From Deltaproteobacteria bacterium (GTDB lineage: Bacteria > Myxococcota_A > UBA796 > SXON01): a stretch of DNA of 58,946 nt. Shown piece by piece: positions 32,871-42,187 of this stretch. The stretch is taken from assembly GCA_014191855.1 (NCBI GenBank), contig BJHF01000034.1, positions 1 to 58,946 on the forward strand, written 5' to 3'. The position numbers and the translations under genes are program-made. Under the pieces are notes generated by a model, which saw only the letters and a program-made list of their open reading frames with translations, searched no databases and was not told the origin of the DNA. How positions within the stretch are numbered: the stretch's first letter is position 1; every line of letters begins with the position of its first letter.

Positions 32871-34349
32871 ATGACCCGCGCGGCGGCTGCCCGCGTGGCG
32901 GCGATCGGCGGGCTGGTCGCGGCTTGCCTCTGCGGCCCCGCTTGGTGGGCTGGAGAGCTGGTAGGCTCGCCCGGCGCCGAGACCCTCGGGCACGCGTGGG
33001 TGCAGGCTTGGGCGTCGGCAGCGTGGCCGGCGTGGCCCTCGGGAACCGAGAGCGCGGCGGGCGCGTCGTCGTGGCCCGTGATCGATCCGCTTCCAACGTG
33101 GATCATCGCCGGCGCTGCGCGTGTGATTGGCCTCACCGCGGCCTGGAACCTGCTAGTGGCGGCGGGGATCGTGGTGGCGGCGGTGGGGGGCGCGCGGCTG
33201 GCGAAGGCGGCGGGTGGGGCGCCCCTGTTTGGCGCCGTGGCCGTGCCATTGATGCCGGTCTACCTGGGTTCATTGACGAGCGGGCTCACCGAGGACGCGA
33301 TGATTGGCGTGGTCGCGCTCGCGCTGGCGAACGCGCTCGAGGGGCGCTGGGTGCGCGCGGGGGTCTGGTGCGGGTTCGCGGCGTGGTGCGGGCTGTATCT
33401 GGGCTGGATGGCGGGGATCGGCGTCGCCGCGATCGGTATTCGGGCGGCGAAGCCCGCGGAGATCCTCCGATCGGGCCCGCGCATGGTGGGCGGCGCCCTG
33501 CTCGCCCTGACGCTCGGCCTGGGGGCGGCGGCGCCTTTCGCAGGACAGATTCAGGCCTCGTCCGTGGCCCGACCCGCGCCTCCCCCACACGAGGAATTCT
33601 GGCGGGTGAACCCCTGGCGCGGGGCCGACGTGGCGAGCTTCGTTTCGCCGGGCAAGGTGGCGCTGGAAGGCGCCGTGCTGCGTGAACATCCGGTGTACCT
33701 GGGTTTCGCCACGGTCGCCCTGGCGGCGGTCGGCGGCACGCCCGTCGGGTGGGGAGCCGCTGCCGTGTGTGTCCTGGTGGCGCCGGGAGACGATCTGGTT
33801 TTAGCGGGAAGCCCGCTTGGAATTCACAATCCCGCCGCGACGGCGCTCCACGCGTTGCCGTTCGGCGACAGGTTCAGGAACCATGCGCGGCTGATGTTGG
33901 TGGGACAGGTGGTGTTGGTCGCGATGGCCTCTCGCGGCATCGCCAGACTCCGCTCGGTACACCGGGCGCTGCCCGTGGTCGCGACGCTGCTGGTGGTGGC
34001 GGAGGTGGTGTGGTGCAGCCCGGCGCGAGCGCCGCTCCCCGGCACTCCCGCCGAATCCCCGGGGATCTACGCAGCGTTGGCCGCGGCCCCAGCCGAGCTT
34101 CCCGTGCGCGTCGTCGGGGCGCACAATCCGCAGCAACCGTTGTTCGACCAGCGCGCCCACGGTCGCCGGCTGCTGAACAACCCGAACCGCCCCGATCCAG
34201 GGCGCCCGCATCCGGAGTCCGAGATCGTCGTGGCTTTTGGCGAGGCTGTACCCCGGTTGACGGTGGAGCTGGGGGTGCCGGACGTGGTGGTGGCGGATGC
34301 CGCGGCGTGGTGGCCCCCCAACGCGTCCGAAACGAGCGCGCCCCCTTGA
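32871..34349 (+). CDS. Polytopic membrane protein, GT-C-like
   Basis: A 492-residue protein with about ten hydrophobic segments (TWIIAGAARVIGL, WNLLVAAGIVVAAVGGA, LALTLGLGAAAPF, and others) and an extramembrane C-terminal region. The topology and the HPVYLG loop are reminiscent of GT-C-fold glycosyltransferases and O-antigen-type membrane enzymes, but no diagnostic motif is clear. It starts 13 nt after the hub gene on the same strand, so it may be read through from the injection cluster, but nothing in the protein links it to that system. Confidence 0.7.
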   Translation: MTRAAAARVAAIGGLVAACLCGPAWWAGELVGSPGAETLGHAWVQAWASAAWPAWPSGTESAAGASSWPVIDPLPTWIIAGAARVIGLTAAWNLLVAAGIVVAAVGGARLAKAAGGAPLFGAVAVPLMPVYLGSLTSGLTEDAMIGVVALALANALEGRWVRAGVWCGFAAWCGLYLGWMAGIGVAAIGIRAAKPAEILRSGPRMVGGALLALTLGLGAAAPFAGQIQASSVARPAPPPHEEFWRVNPWRGADVASFVSPGKVALEGAVLREHPVYLGFATVALAAVGGTPVGWGAAAVCVLVAPGDDLVLAGSPLGIHNPAATALHALPFGDRFRNHARLMLVGQVVLVAMASRGIARLRSVHRALPVVATLLVVAEVVWCSPARAPLPGTPAESPGIYAALAAAPAELPVRVVGAHNPQQPLFDQRAHGRRLLNNPNRPDPGRPHPESEIVVAFGEAVPRLTVELGVPDVVVADAAAWWPPNASETSAPP

Positions 34350-34455
34350 CGCGCACCCGGTGACGGGCGTCGGCGGACACTGACGAACGTCCGACACCCC
34401 TCACGCGAATAGCGCACCTTTGCCCGTTGGCATGGCCCGTGCACCGGGCGCCGCC

Positions 34456-36609
34456 ATGATCCGACCGCTCGCTGCTGGTGCCGTGTTGGGCGCGTTCGCG
34501 TGGCCCTGGCTTCAGGTCGCGCCGGGGCCCGCCGTCGCGGCCTCAATCCTGCTCGCCGTGCTCGGCGCCCTGAGCCGCCGCCCCTCGGTGTCCGCGGGAG
34601 CGTTCGGCTTCTCGGGGATGATGTTGGGTTTTGCCCTGGTGGCGAGCCTGAGGCCCGGCCCTGAGCTGCTGGGAGGGGTGCACGTGCGGGGCGTCGTGGT
34701 CACGGCCGCGGAGGGGCGCCGTGCGGACGTGGAGCTGGCGGCGGCGGGCGGGAACGGCCAGCCGGCAAGACCCACAGAGGGCAGGTTGCGGGTGATCTTT
34801 CCGGAGCGGAGCCCGCCGCCGGGCACGGTGGTTCGCGTGGCCGGCACCGCTAGGCGCATCGACCCGACGCACCTCCCCGGCACGCCGGATCCCGTGATCG
34901 CCGCCGCGCGTTCGGGTGTGCGCAGCGAGCTGGTGGCCACGGACGCGGTGCGCCTGGGCCTCGATCGGGCGCCTCCCGACTTCGCGGAGGCGCGGCACGG
35001 AGCGCTGCTTCGTGCGCTTGTGGATGGCGACGTGGCCGAGCTGGACGAGGCCAGCGTGGCGTTGCTCAAGCGCACGGGCACCTGGCACCTGGTCTCCATC
35101 TCGGGGCTGCACGTCGGGATCGGGGCCGGCTTCGGCTGGTTTGCGGCGTGGATTCTGACGCGTCCATTGGTGTTCCTCCGGCGCTCGCCCCTGTTGCGCT
35201 GGGCGTGCGCCTTCGGGGGGATCCTCGGCGCGTGCGGCTATGCGGAGCTGGCGGACTGGGGCGTGCCGGCTCGCCGGGCGGTGTGGATGACCTCGGCGGC
35301 GCTGCTCGCCATCGCCGGGTCGAGGCGCCCGGAGGCCGGAAGAACGCTGGCGATCGCCGCGCTCGCCGTGGTGTGCGTCGACCCCTCCAGCGTCGGCTCG
35401 ATTGGGTTCCAGCTCAGCTTTCTCGCGGTTGTCGGCATGATCGTGGTCACGCCCCGCGTCACGCGCCTCGTCCCCCCTGACCTGCCCTGGTCCCTCCGGG
35501 CGCTCGCGGGGGCCGTAGCGGCGTCCGCGGGCGCAACCCTGGGCACCCTCCCGATCGTCGCGCTCCATCTCCAGGCGTTGTCCCTGCTCAGTCCCCTCGC
35601 GAATCTCTGGGCGGTGCCGTGGATAGGGTCGTTGGCGACGCCGCTGGCCGTGCTGGCAAGCGGGCTTGTGGGAGCCCCAAAGCGCCTCGCGCTCGGCTTC
35701 GCAGATGCCGCGGTGGACGTTGGTTTGGCTGGGTTGCGCCTGCTGGATGTCGCCCCGGCGGCGCCCGCCGTCACGGTGGTGGGCGCGCTGATGCTGTTTG
35801 GATGCGTGTTCTTGTGGAAGCGCGAGCTCCTTGCCCTCACGCTCACCGTCGCTACCCTGGGCGCGCCTCGCCTGCCTCCGCACGAGCTGGTGGTCACGTT
35901 CCTGGCGGTCGGTCAGGGCGACGCAACCCTCGTAGAGTGGCCGGACGGGCGTCGCTGGCTCGTGGACGGGGGGCCGCCTGGGGTTGCCCTGCTGCGTTGG
36001 CTGCGCGCCGAGGGGATCACCCACCTCGACACCGTGTTCCTGTCCCATCTGCATCCCGACCATTTTGGGGGTTTGATGCCCATCTTCGAGGGTATGCGCG
36101 TGGACGAGTTTGTGGCCAGCGACCGGCTGGATGGGCAGGACTTCTCCCGCATCGGGTCGTGGAGCACGCGGCACCCAAGCCTGCTGGTGCGCCCCGCTGG
36201 TTACGACGACCGCGACGAGAACAACCGGTCGGAGGTGCTGCGATTTCGCTTCGGCAATCGGACGTTCCTGCTCCCGGGGGACGCGGAAGCCGAGGAGGAG
36301 GAGGCCCTCGTTGCGCGATACGGCACCGATCTGCGGGCCGACGTGCTCAAGCTCGGACACCATGGCAGCCGAACCTCGAGCACGGAAGCGTGGCTTCGAG
36401 CGGTACAACCCACGGTGGCGGTGATCCCGTGTGGGTTCGACAATCGGTACGCCCACCCGAGCCCCCTCGTCCTACGCCGCGTTCGGGACACCCTACCGAA
36501 GGCCGAGATGTGGCGCACCGACCGGGATGGCTCCGTGGAAGTGCGGACGGACGGTACAGACCTTCGAGTACGCCCCATCGGAGAGCCCGCCGCTTGGCGC
36601 GGGCGGTGA
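34456..36609 (+). CDS. comEC: ComEC/Rec2-type DNA uptake protein
   Basis: About 717 residues from the ATG chosen; an ATG at 34432 and TTG at 34420 are alternatives. The N-terminal OB-fold region contains VRVAGTARRIDPTHLPGTPD. The competence membrane domain follows, with the hallmark WHLVSISGLHVGIGAG and several membrane helices. The C-terminal metallo-beta-lactamase domain has the HxHxDH motif (FLSHLHPDHFGG), LLPGDAE and KLGHHGSRTSS. This is the full three-part ComEC plan. The family forms the inner-membrane channel for transforming DNA. No other com gene is nearby. Confidence 0.94.
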   Translation: MIRPLAAGAVLGAFAWPWLQVAPGPAVAASILLAVLGALSRRPSVSAGAFGFSGMMLGFALVASLRPGPELLGGVHVRGVVVTAAEGRRADVELAAAGGNGQPARPTEGRLRVIFPERSPPPGTVVRVAGTARRIDPTHLPGTPDPVIAAARSGVRSELVATDAVRLGLDRAPPDFAEARHGALLRALVDGDVAELDEASVALLKRTGTWHLVSISGLHVGIGAGFGWFAAWILTRPLVFLRRSPLLRWACAFGGILGACGYAELADWGVPARRAVWMTSAALLAIAGSRRPEAGRTLAIAALAVVCVDPSSVGSIGFQLSFLAVVGMIVVTPRVTRLVPPDLPWSLRALAGAVAASAGATLGTLPIVALHLQALSLLSPLANLWAVPWIGSLATPLAVLASGLVGAPKRLALGFADAAVDVGLAGLRLLDVAPAAPAVTVVGALMLFGCVFLWKRELLALTLTVATLGAPRLPPHELVVTFLAVGQGDATLVEWPDGRRWLVDGGPPGVALLRWLRAEGITHLDTVFLSHLHPDHFGGLMPIFEGMRVDEFVASDRLDGQDFSRIGSWSTRHPSLLVRPAGYDDRDENNRSEVLRFRFGNRTFLLPGDAEAEEEEALVARYGTDLRADVLKLGHHGSRTSSTEAWLRAVQPTVAVIPCGFDNRYAHPSPLVLRRVRDTLPKAEMWRTDRDGSVEVRTDGTDLRVRPIGEPAAWRGR

Positions 36610-36637
36610 GCCCCGGCGCACGCTAACGATCCGCCGC

Positions 36638-37831
36638 GTGACCGCTGCTGAGCTGGGGTTGTTGTTGTGGCTGGGGGAAGACATCCCCCTCGGGGCCGGC
36701 GGTTTGCAGCCGGGGGTCAGCTACGGCGCGCGGGCACGGCTGCGTCCGCTGCTGATGGCAGGGGTGGAGCTCGGATTTGCCGTAGGCCCGCGGGGGACCG
36801 ATATCGTGCTTGATGGCCTTGGATTCCTGGGCGAGCCGGTGGCGGACGTGGTGGCGGTGCCCGTGCTCGGCGCGGGCGTGCGGATCGGCGAGCGTGCGGA
36901 GCTGCTGCTTGAGGCCGGGGCCTCCGTGGACCTTGTTCTCGCCCCTGTGCTCGATCTGCGGCCCGACGCCCGCATTGTGTGGACCATCGATGACCGGGCG
37001 TCGATCCTGCTGAACGTCGGATTGCAGCTCCATCTGCCTCGCCGCTTCGACCGCGATGGGGATGGCGTGAACGACCGGGCCGACCGGTGCATCGACACCC
37101 CGGAGGATCGGGACGGCACCCTCGATGCCGACGGCTGCCCGGACCTCGACAACGACCTCGACAATGTGCCCGACACCACGGATTCGTGCCCGGCGACGCC
37201 GGAAGATCGGGATGGCTTTCTGGACGAGGACGGCTGCCCCGAGTCCGACAACGACGGCGACGGGCTCGTTGACGATCACGACGCGTGCATCAATGGGGCC
37301 GAGGACCGGGACGGCTTTCGTGACCTCGACGGCTGCCCGGACCCGGACAACGACGACGACGCCGTGCCGGATGCCGCCGATGCCTGCCCGAACGTTGCCG
37401 AAGATCGCGACACGTTCGACGATGGCGACGGCTGCCCCGATCCGGACAACGACGCGGACGGTGTGGGGGACCGCTTCGACCTCGCGCCGAACGAGGCGGA
37501 GAACATCAACTTCTTCGAGGACACCGACGGTTTGCCGGAGGCCTTGCCGCCCATTCTCCAGAAGGTGCTCGGGGCGCAGCCGCGGTTCCGCTTCGTAGGG
37601 AGCGCGCTTACGGAGGGCGGGGCGGACCGGGTGGAGCTGTTAGCCGCCGCGATGGCGGAGTATCCGGAGGTGCGGGTGCGGCTGCGCGTCGCAGATGCCG
37701 ACGGGGGCCGCGCCGCGAAGCGCGCGCTCACGATCGCGGCGGCGCTCGTTCAGGCCGGAGTGGTGGCGGAACGGGTGGAGCCCGAGGGCGCGGAGGGCGA
37801 GGCAGGCGTTTGGGTCGAGCTGGTGCCTTGA
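36638..37831 (+). CDS. TSP3-repeat, OmpA-like outer-membrane-type protein without visible signal peptide
   Basis: About 397 residues from a GTG start. The N-terminal 135 residues look like a small beta-barrel (LLEAGASVDLVLAPVLDLRP, ASILLNVGLQLHLP). A Cys-containing thrombospondin type 3 calcium-binding region follows, with repeated D-x-D-x-D-G and C-P motifs. A shortened OmpA-like domain (RVRLRVADADGGRAAKRALT) ends the protein. No signal peptide is apparent from this start or from any in-frame upstream start, all of which lie inside comEC. Either export is lost or the start is misread. Confidence 0.78.
   Translation: MTAAELGLLLWLGEDIPLGAGGLQPGVSYGARARLRPLLMAGVELGFAVGPRGTDIVLDGLGFLGEPVADVVAVPVLGAGVRIGERAELLLEAGASVDLVLAPVLDLRPDARIVWTIDDRASILLNVGLQLHLPRRFDRDGDGVNDRADRCIDTPEDRDGTLDADGCPDLDNDLDNVPDTTDSCPATPEDRDGFLDEDGCPESDNDGDGLVDDHDACINGAEDRDGFRDLDGCPDPDNDDDAVPDAADACPNVAEDRDTFDDGDGCPDPDNDADGVGDRFDLAPNEAENINFFEDTDGLPEALPPILQKVLGAQPRFRFVGSALTEGGADRVELLAAAMAEYPEVRVRLRVADADGGRAAKRALTIAAALVQAGVVAERVEPEGAEGEAGVWVELVP
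37046..37540 (+). repeat. Thrombospondin type 3 repeat region
   Basis: Five or six imperfect units of about 30-36 residues, each with an acidic DxDxDG calcium loop and a Cys-Pro (for example EDRDGFLDEDGCPESDNDGD). The Cys residues probably form disulfides between or within units outside the cell. Confidence 0.85.
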
Positions 37832-37842
37832 GGGCCGGCGAA

Positions 37843-39285
37843 TCACCCCCCCAATTCCATGATCAACGCCTCCACTTCACCAAGGTACCGACTCGTGCGC
37901 ACCTGTACGTCCGGCCCGGGCCTCGCCGCGGCGGCCAGCTCCGCCTTCAACGCGGCCAACGCATCTGGGCGCTTTCCCTGCCCGTCGAGCGAGCGCGCGA
38001 GGCGTTGCACCGCGCGTAATCGCTGGTCTCCCCAAGCCTTGTCGAGGGCGGACCGCGCCTTGGCCTCTGCCTCGGGGTAGCGCTTCGCGTCGAGGAGCAG
38101 CCGCGCGGCTGAGAAGTCCCAGGTGAACTCGGCCGGGTACAAGGCCGAGTATTCGGCGAGGATGCTGAGTGCCTTTGGCAGGTTGCCGATCCCAGCCAGG
38201 CCGTCGGTAAGGTCGACGATGTGGCCACGGGCAGCTTCAACGTCGGCGCCCATCTGCTTCCAGACCAGCGCGGTGAGGGCGACCCGCGCCACAAGGGCGG
38301 CCTCGGGGCTGGCCTTGCCGGCGTAGACGTCGAAACAGGCCACGATGTCATCGGCTTCGAGGGCCGGAATCCGGGGGGCGAGCGCGGCCCACCGCTCCGG
38401 GAACGCCGCCAGCACCACGGGGATCCAGTCCCCGTCGGCGGCGTTGGCCTGCATCCAGTCGGCGTCGGCTGGCTTGGGATCGAGCAGCAGGCGCGCGTAT
38501 CGAGACTCGGTGTTGTCGGCCGCGGCAGCGAGCCAGCGCTTCGCGGCGTCGTTCTTGCCGACCTTGGCGAGGCGCAGCGCGGCGTGCGCGGCGGCGGCGG
38601 GGTCGGCGCCGAGGGCCGGGCCGGCCTCAAAGCCCGCGATCGGCGCGACGGAGTCTAGCCCGCTGAACCATGCGAGCGCGGTCGCTTCGGAGTCGTATCC
38701 GAGCAGGCGATCTACCTCGTTCCCGGCGGCGTCCACCGCCACCAACGTGGGGTAGCCCGTGACGTGGTAGCGGGTCTTGAGCGGCCAGCTCTCCGGTTTG
38801 TCCGCATCCACGTAGATGATCTCGACGCCGCCGACGGCCTCGGCGTCGGCTGGATCCTCGATCACCTCCGCGCGCAGGAGGTTGCAGGGTGGGCACCACA
38901 CGGCGCCGAAGTCGTACACCCGCGCTGCCGCCGTAGCTGCGCGCGGCGCCAGCCGGCGATCGGCGGCGGGGAGCATGCGCATCTTCCCGCTCGCAACGCC
39001 GCTTGTGGAGCGGCCGGTCACCTCGACGATGCGGCACTTGCTCCCGTCGTCGGTGCAGACCGGAATCGCGGCCGTAAACGTGTTCCCGGCCACGAATGGG
39101 AGGCGCGCCCAGGCGAGCCCGCCCGAGCCGCGAACCTCGTCGTGGCCATTGCTGAACCACGCCGGCGCCGCCTCGTTCACGTGCTCCTCGGCCCCCGCGG
39201 TGATGACCAGGCGCGCAACGAAGGCGGACCAGCGAACCTCGATCACGGGATCGGCGGCGAGCGCGGCGGCGATGAAAAGCAACAT
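37843..39285 (-). CDS. Secreted thioredoxin-fold protein with helical C-terminal domain
   Basis: A 480-residue protein with a signal peptide (MLLFIAAALAADP). The thioredoxin domain lies near residues 120-240, with the active site WCPPC (GAVWCPPCNLL), a VDADK turn and the cis-Pro region GYPTLVAVD. It likely acts as an envelope thiol-disulfide oxidoreductase, related to DsbD-gamma/ResA-like proteins. The second half is alpha-helical, TPR-like (EYSALYPAEFTWDFSAARLL). The C-termini of this gene and the TSP3 gene converge 12 bp apart. Confidence 0.82.
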   Translation of the reverse strand: MLLFIAAALAADPVIEVRWSAFVARLVITAGAEEHVNEAAPAWFSNGHDEVRGSGGLAWARLPFVAGNTFTAAIPVCTDDGSKCRIVEVTGRSTSGVASGKMRMLPAADRRLAPRAATAAARVYDFGAVWCPPCNLLRAEVIEDPADAEAVGGVEIIYVDADKPESWPLKTRYHVTGYPTLVAVDAAGNEVDRLLGYDSEATALAWFSGLDSVAPIAGFEAGPALGADPAAAAHAALRLAKVGKNDAAKRWLAAAADNTESRYARLLLDPKPADADWMQANAADGDWIPVVLAAFPERWAALAPRIPALEADDIVACFDVYAGKASPEAALVARVALTALVWKQMGADVEAARGHIVDLTDGLAGIGNLPKALSILAEYSALYPAEFTWDFSAARLLLDAKRYPEAEAKARSALDKAWGDQRLRAVQRLARSLDGQGKRPDALAALKAELAAAARPGPDVQVRTSRYLGEVEALIMELGG

Positions 39286-39304
39286 CCGTTCAACCTAACC
39301 ACCG

Positions 39305-40033
39305 CTACCGGGCGCTGGCCTCGTGAAGCGCCCGCCGGTATCGTTCCGCATACTGTCGAAGCAGCCATCGCGTGCGCCAGCGCATCGGCGCAGACAGGGA
39401 GGTTTCACCCTTCCCAAAGCGCGCGTCGGCGTCGGCGGTGAGCGCGCGGATCCACTCCGCCTCATCTACAGGTGCCCCCGAAGCGCTCGCGGGCCGGTTC
39501 TCGTAGCCGAGCGCGCGGTCGATTTCCCGATCCCGGATCACGTGGGCAAGGCAGGCGGCCTCGGCGAGTTGGTCCACGCCGACGGGCAATGCGCCTGGTT
39601 CTCCGGCGCATATCCACACCGCGTTCACGAATGCACCCCCCACCCGCGCCGCCTGCGCCAACAGCGCGTCGGCCGGGATCGGGGCCGGCCCGCGATCGGT
39701 GTCGAAGCGCAACGCGGCCAACATCTCCTCGACAACGGCGAGCAGGCGGACACCATCCTGGCCATCAAGAACGGCCCGAATCGCGTGTTCCCCTGGCGTT
39801 TTTGGCGCCGTGCGCCCCGCCACCACGAGCATCTGCCGCTCAACGAACAGCGCCACCTCCGCCTGACGCCGGCCGGGAGCGTCCACGACGTCGTCGGCCC
39901 ATCGGAAGTAGGCATACAGCCGCTCGAACGTGGCCAGTCCGCTCGCGGGCAGGGCCAGCCAGAGCGCCCACCAGGCGCGACCGTTGCGCTCGCGCGTGAG
40001 TGCGCGGGCCCAAGGATCGGTCACGAGGAGCAC
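39305..40033 (-). CDS. Squalene/phytoene synthase-family protein
   Basis: About 242 residues from a GTG at 40033; an upstream GTG at 40090 would overlap the previous gene. Both Asp-rich motifs of isoprenyl head-to-head synthases are seen: YFRWADDVVD and HVIRDREID, with ALGY following. This supports an isoprenoid condensing role, for example phytoene or squalene synthesis, but the substrate cannot be told and the protein is on the short side. The gene starts 5 bp after the stop of the DUF5685-like gene, which is also all-helical and of similar size. Confidence 0.75.
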   Translation of the reverse strand: MLLVTDPWARALTRERNGRAWWALWLALPASGLATFERLYAYFRWADDVVDAPGRRQAEVALFVERQMLVVAGRTAPKTPGEHAIRAVLDGQDGVRLLAVVEEMLAALRFDTDRGPAPIPADALLAQAARVGGAFVNAVWICAGEPGALPVGVDQLAEAACLAHVIRDREIDRALGYENRPASASGAPVDEAEWIRALTADADARFGKGETSLSAPMRWRTRWLLRQYAERYRRALHEASAR

Positions 40034-40037
40034 GCGC

Positions 40038-41273
40038 CTAGCAAGCGCCGTCGCACGCGCTCCCGCACACGTTCCCGCAGGCGTCGTCACAATTCAGGTT
40101 GCAGCTCCACCAACCGAAGTTGGAGGCGCACGGGTCGCACAGGTTGCCACAGTCGTTTCCGACCGCGATTCCGCCCGTATCGGCGGTGGCGGCCAGGGCG
40201 CCGGTATCCCCCGCGCCATCCAGGCCGGGATCGGCGCCCTCGGGCCACCAGTCCGCCGCCCACGCCGCGCGCGGGAAGAGCCAGGCAGCGAGGAAGGCGA
40301 CGGCCACCCGCAAGCGCACCGGCATTCGGGCGCGGGCACGCTCCAGGTTCATCGCAAGCGCATGCGTGACCGGGGTGCGAGGGGGCAGCAAGTCGCCCAG
40401 GTCTGCCCGGGCGAGGGCTGCGGGCGGCAAGGCGCGGTACCGCCGCAGCTTGTCACGGAAGCCGAGCACGACGCTGCGGTGAAGGGTGCCGCGAACACCG
40501 GTTTCGGGGAGGGCCGCCACGGCTACGGCGAGCGCATCCACCTCCTCGGAGGCCCGCGCAAGCGCGAGCGCACGGGCGGCCTCGTGTGCCCCTGGGGATG
40601 ACCTCTCGATGCCGAATGAGCGGGCCAGTGGGTTGTAGCTCCCGGATTCGAGATCGCGCGGGAGGTCGAGCAGGCCATCCATCCAGAACAGGAAGCCGCC
40701 GACGTGGTGCCCGATCCGCGCGAGGGCCGCGGCGTTGGTGCTGTTTCCCCCTCCGAAACACGCAGCCGCGATGGAGCGGGTGGGCGCGGCCGCCACCTCC
40801 AGGTCGCGTTCGTTCCCGCGCTCGATGGCGGACTGCGCCTCCAGCCACGCTTCGATCTCGCCGAGATTCACGCCGAGCGCCACGAGTGCAGCCCGCGCTC
40901 GCTCCTGCCCAGACCGCAGCGATCGCCACGCCAACCAGCGCCACCACCCTCCTTCATCCTGCCAATTGTCGCGCAGCTTCTCCACAGCCATGTACACGCC
41001 GATGGCGGCGGCGTACCGGATCCCTTCGTTCAACTCGCGCACGGGCAATCGCGTGACGAGCGGCGCAATCACGCATGCGCGGTGGCCGATCTTCGCCACC
41101 TCACCGGAGCCCACCTCGCGGAGCAGCGCGAGGAACACCATGTCGGGGCCCGCGAGCAGCCGGTACACCGGGCCGTACTCCGCGCCGAGGTGGTGGCACA
41201 GCGCGCACTGCGCGGAGCGGTACGCCAGGCGAGTTGCGGCATCTGGTGAAACTGGCGCAAGATAGCCGTTCAT
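40038..41273 (-). CDS. DUF5685-like protein with internal signal-like helix and Cys-ladder tail
   Basis: A 411-residue protein. The N-terminal domain carries DUF5685-like features: QCALCHHLGAEYGPVYRLL, DMVFLALL, CVIAPL and YAAAIGVYMAVEKLRDNW. Residues 317-340 form a signal-peptide-like stretch (MPVRLRVAVAFLAAWLFPRA, then WA-AD). The last 38 residues contain nine Cys, six of them at exact four-residue spacing. An in-frame ATG at 40325 could start a separate secreted Cys-rich peptide. The predicted topology is a cytoplasmic helical domain and an external Cys-rich tail. It overlaps the lipoprotein gene by 4 nt and precedes the synthase-like gene by 4 bp. Function is unknown. Confidence 0.8.
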   Translation of the reverse strand: MNGYLAPVSPDAATRLAYRSAQCALCHHLGAEYGPVYRLLAGPDMVFLALLREVGSGEVAKIGHRACVIAPLVTRLPVRELNEGIRYAAAIGVYMAVEKLRDNWQDEGGWWRWLAWRSLRSGQERARAALVALGVNLGEIEAWLEAQSAIERGNERDLEVAAAPTRSIAAACFGGGNSTNAAALARIGHHVGGFLFWMDGLLDLPRDLESGSYNPLARSFGIERSSPGAHEAARALALARASEEVDALAVAVAALPETGVRGTLHRSVVLGFRDKLRRYRALPPAALARADLGDLLPPRTPVTHALAMNLERARARMPVRLRVAVAFLAAWLFPRAAWAADWWPEGADPGLDGAGDTGALAATADTGGIAVGNDCGNLCDPCASNFGWWSCNLNCDDACGNVCGSACDGAC

Positions 41274-42169
41274 TCCGCGACCCCAAACAGGGTGGCGATC
41301 GCCGCGGACCGTGGATGCCCCGTCACCTCCACCGTCGCCCCGCTGCGCGACACGGCAACGCCCTCCAGCCCCTTCGCCTCAAGGCCTGCTGCGCCGAGGC
41401 GGAGCTCAAGGTCCATCGCCGCGGCTTCGTCCGCGCAGACCGCCCGGGCGTGCAGGAGCCCCGTAGCGCTAACCGAGGCGGCAAGCGTTTCGACACGATC
41501 CAGCGAAGGAAGCTGCGTGCGCGCCCGCGCCAGCCCCGCGTGTACGCGCGCCGCCCCGTCTGGCCTCACCGCGCCCGCTCGGGCGGCAGCCTGCGCTTCA
41601 AAGCGTTCAACGTCGCGTACCAGCACCCACAGGCCGCCGTCGGGAACGCGCCCCTCCAACGCGGCCACGTCCAGACCAGGGGCGCCGGATCGAACCGCCT
41701 CCCAGACCTCCCGCACCGCCTCGCGGTCCCCAAACACCGCCTTCTGGGCGGAGAGTCGTCGCAGCACCCAGTCACCGTTCGCCACGGATGCTCGTTCGGC
41801 CTCTGCGTCGGCCACGGCGTCGGCCACCGCGTCCGTGGCCCGTTCAACGCCGGCAGGCGTGAACCCGCCTTCAAGAAGGGCCACGCACCCCGAGCCGCCG
41901 CACCCCAGGCGCGCGTCGCGAACCCGGAAGCCCTCGACGCCGGCGCCGACCTCCGCGAGCGCCAGCAATGGCGCCGGGTCCATGCCCGCTTCCCGCAACA
42001 GACTCACGACGCCTGAGCCCGCTGCGAGGGCAGGCAGGTCGATGCTGGCCACCAGCGTGCTGTCGAGCGGGAGCGTGGCGAGCCGCTCGTCGTTCGCGAC
42101 GGAAACCGACGCCGGGGCCGTCGGTTCCGCACAGGCCATGAGCGTCAAAAGGACCAGGGAGCGCCACAT
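41270..42169 (-). CDS. Lipoprotein, function unknown
   Basis: A 299-residue protein with the lipobox LLTLMACAEP, so it is probably lipidated at Cys13. The rest is alternating helix/strand with a GCGGSGC segment and a C-terminal VTGHPRSAAIATLFGV. It has no recognised domain and overlaps the DUF5685-like gene start by 4 nt (ATGA), so it is the first gene of that three-gene unit. It is divergent from the beta-barrel gene, with about 18 bp between starts. Confidence 0.75.
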   Translation of the reverse strand: MWRSLVLLTLMACAEPTAPASVSVANDERLATLPLDSTLVASIDLPALAAGSGVVSLLREAGMDPAPLLALAEVGAGVEGFRVRDARLGCGGSGCVALLEGGFTPAGVERATDAVADAVADAEAERASVANGDWVLRRLSAQKAVFGDREAVREVWEAVRSGAPGLDVAALEGRVPDGGLWVLVRDVERFEAQAAARAGAVRPDGAARVHAGLARARTQLPSLDRVETLAASVSATGLLHARAVCADEAAAMDLELRLGAAGLEAKGLEGVAVSRSGATVEVTGHPRSAAIATLFGVAE

Positions 42170-42187
42170 GACGCTATGCTACCCCGA

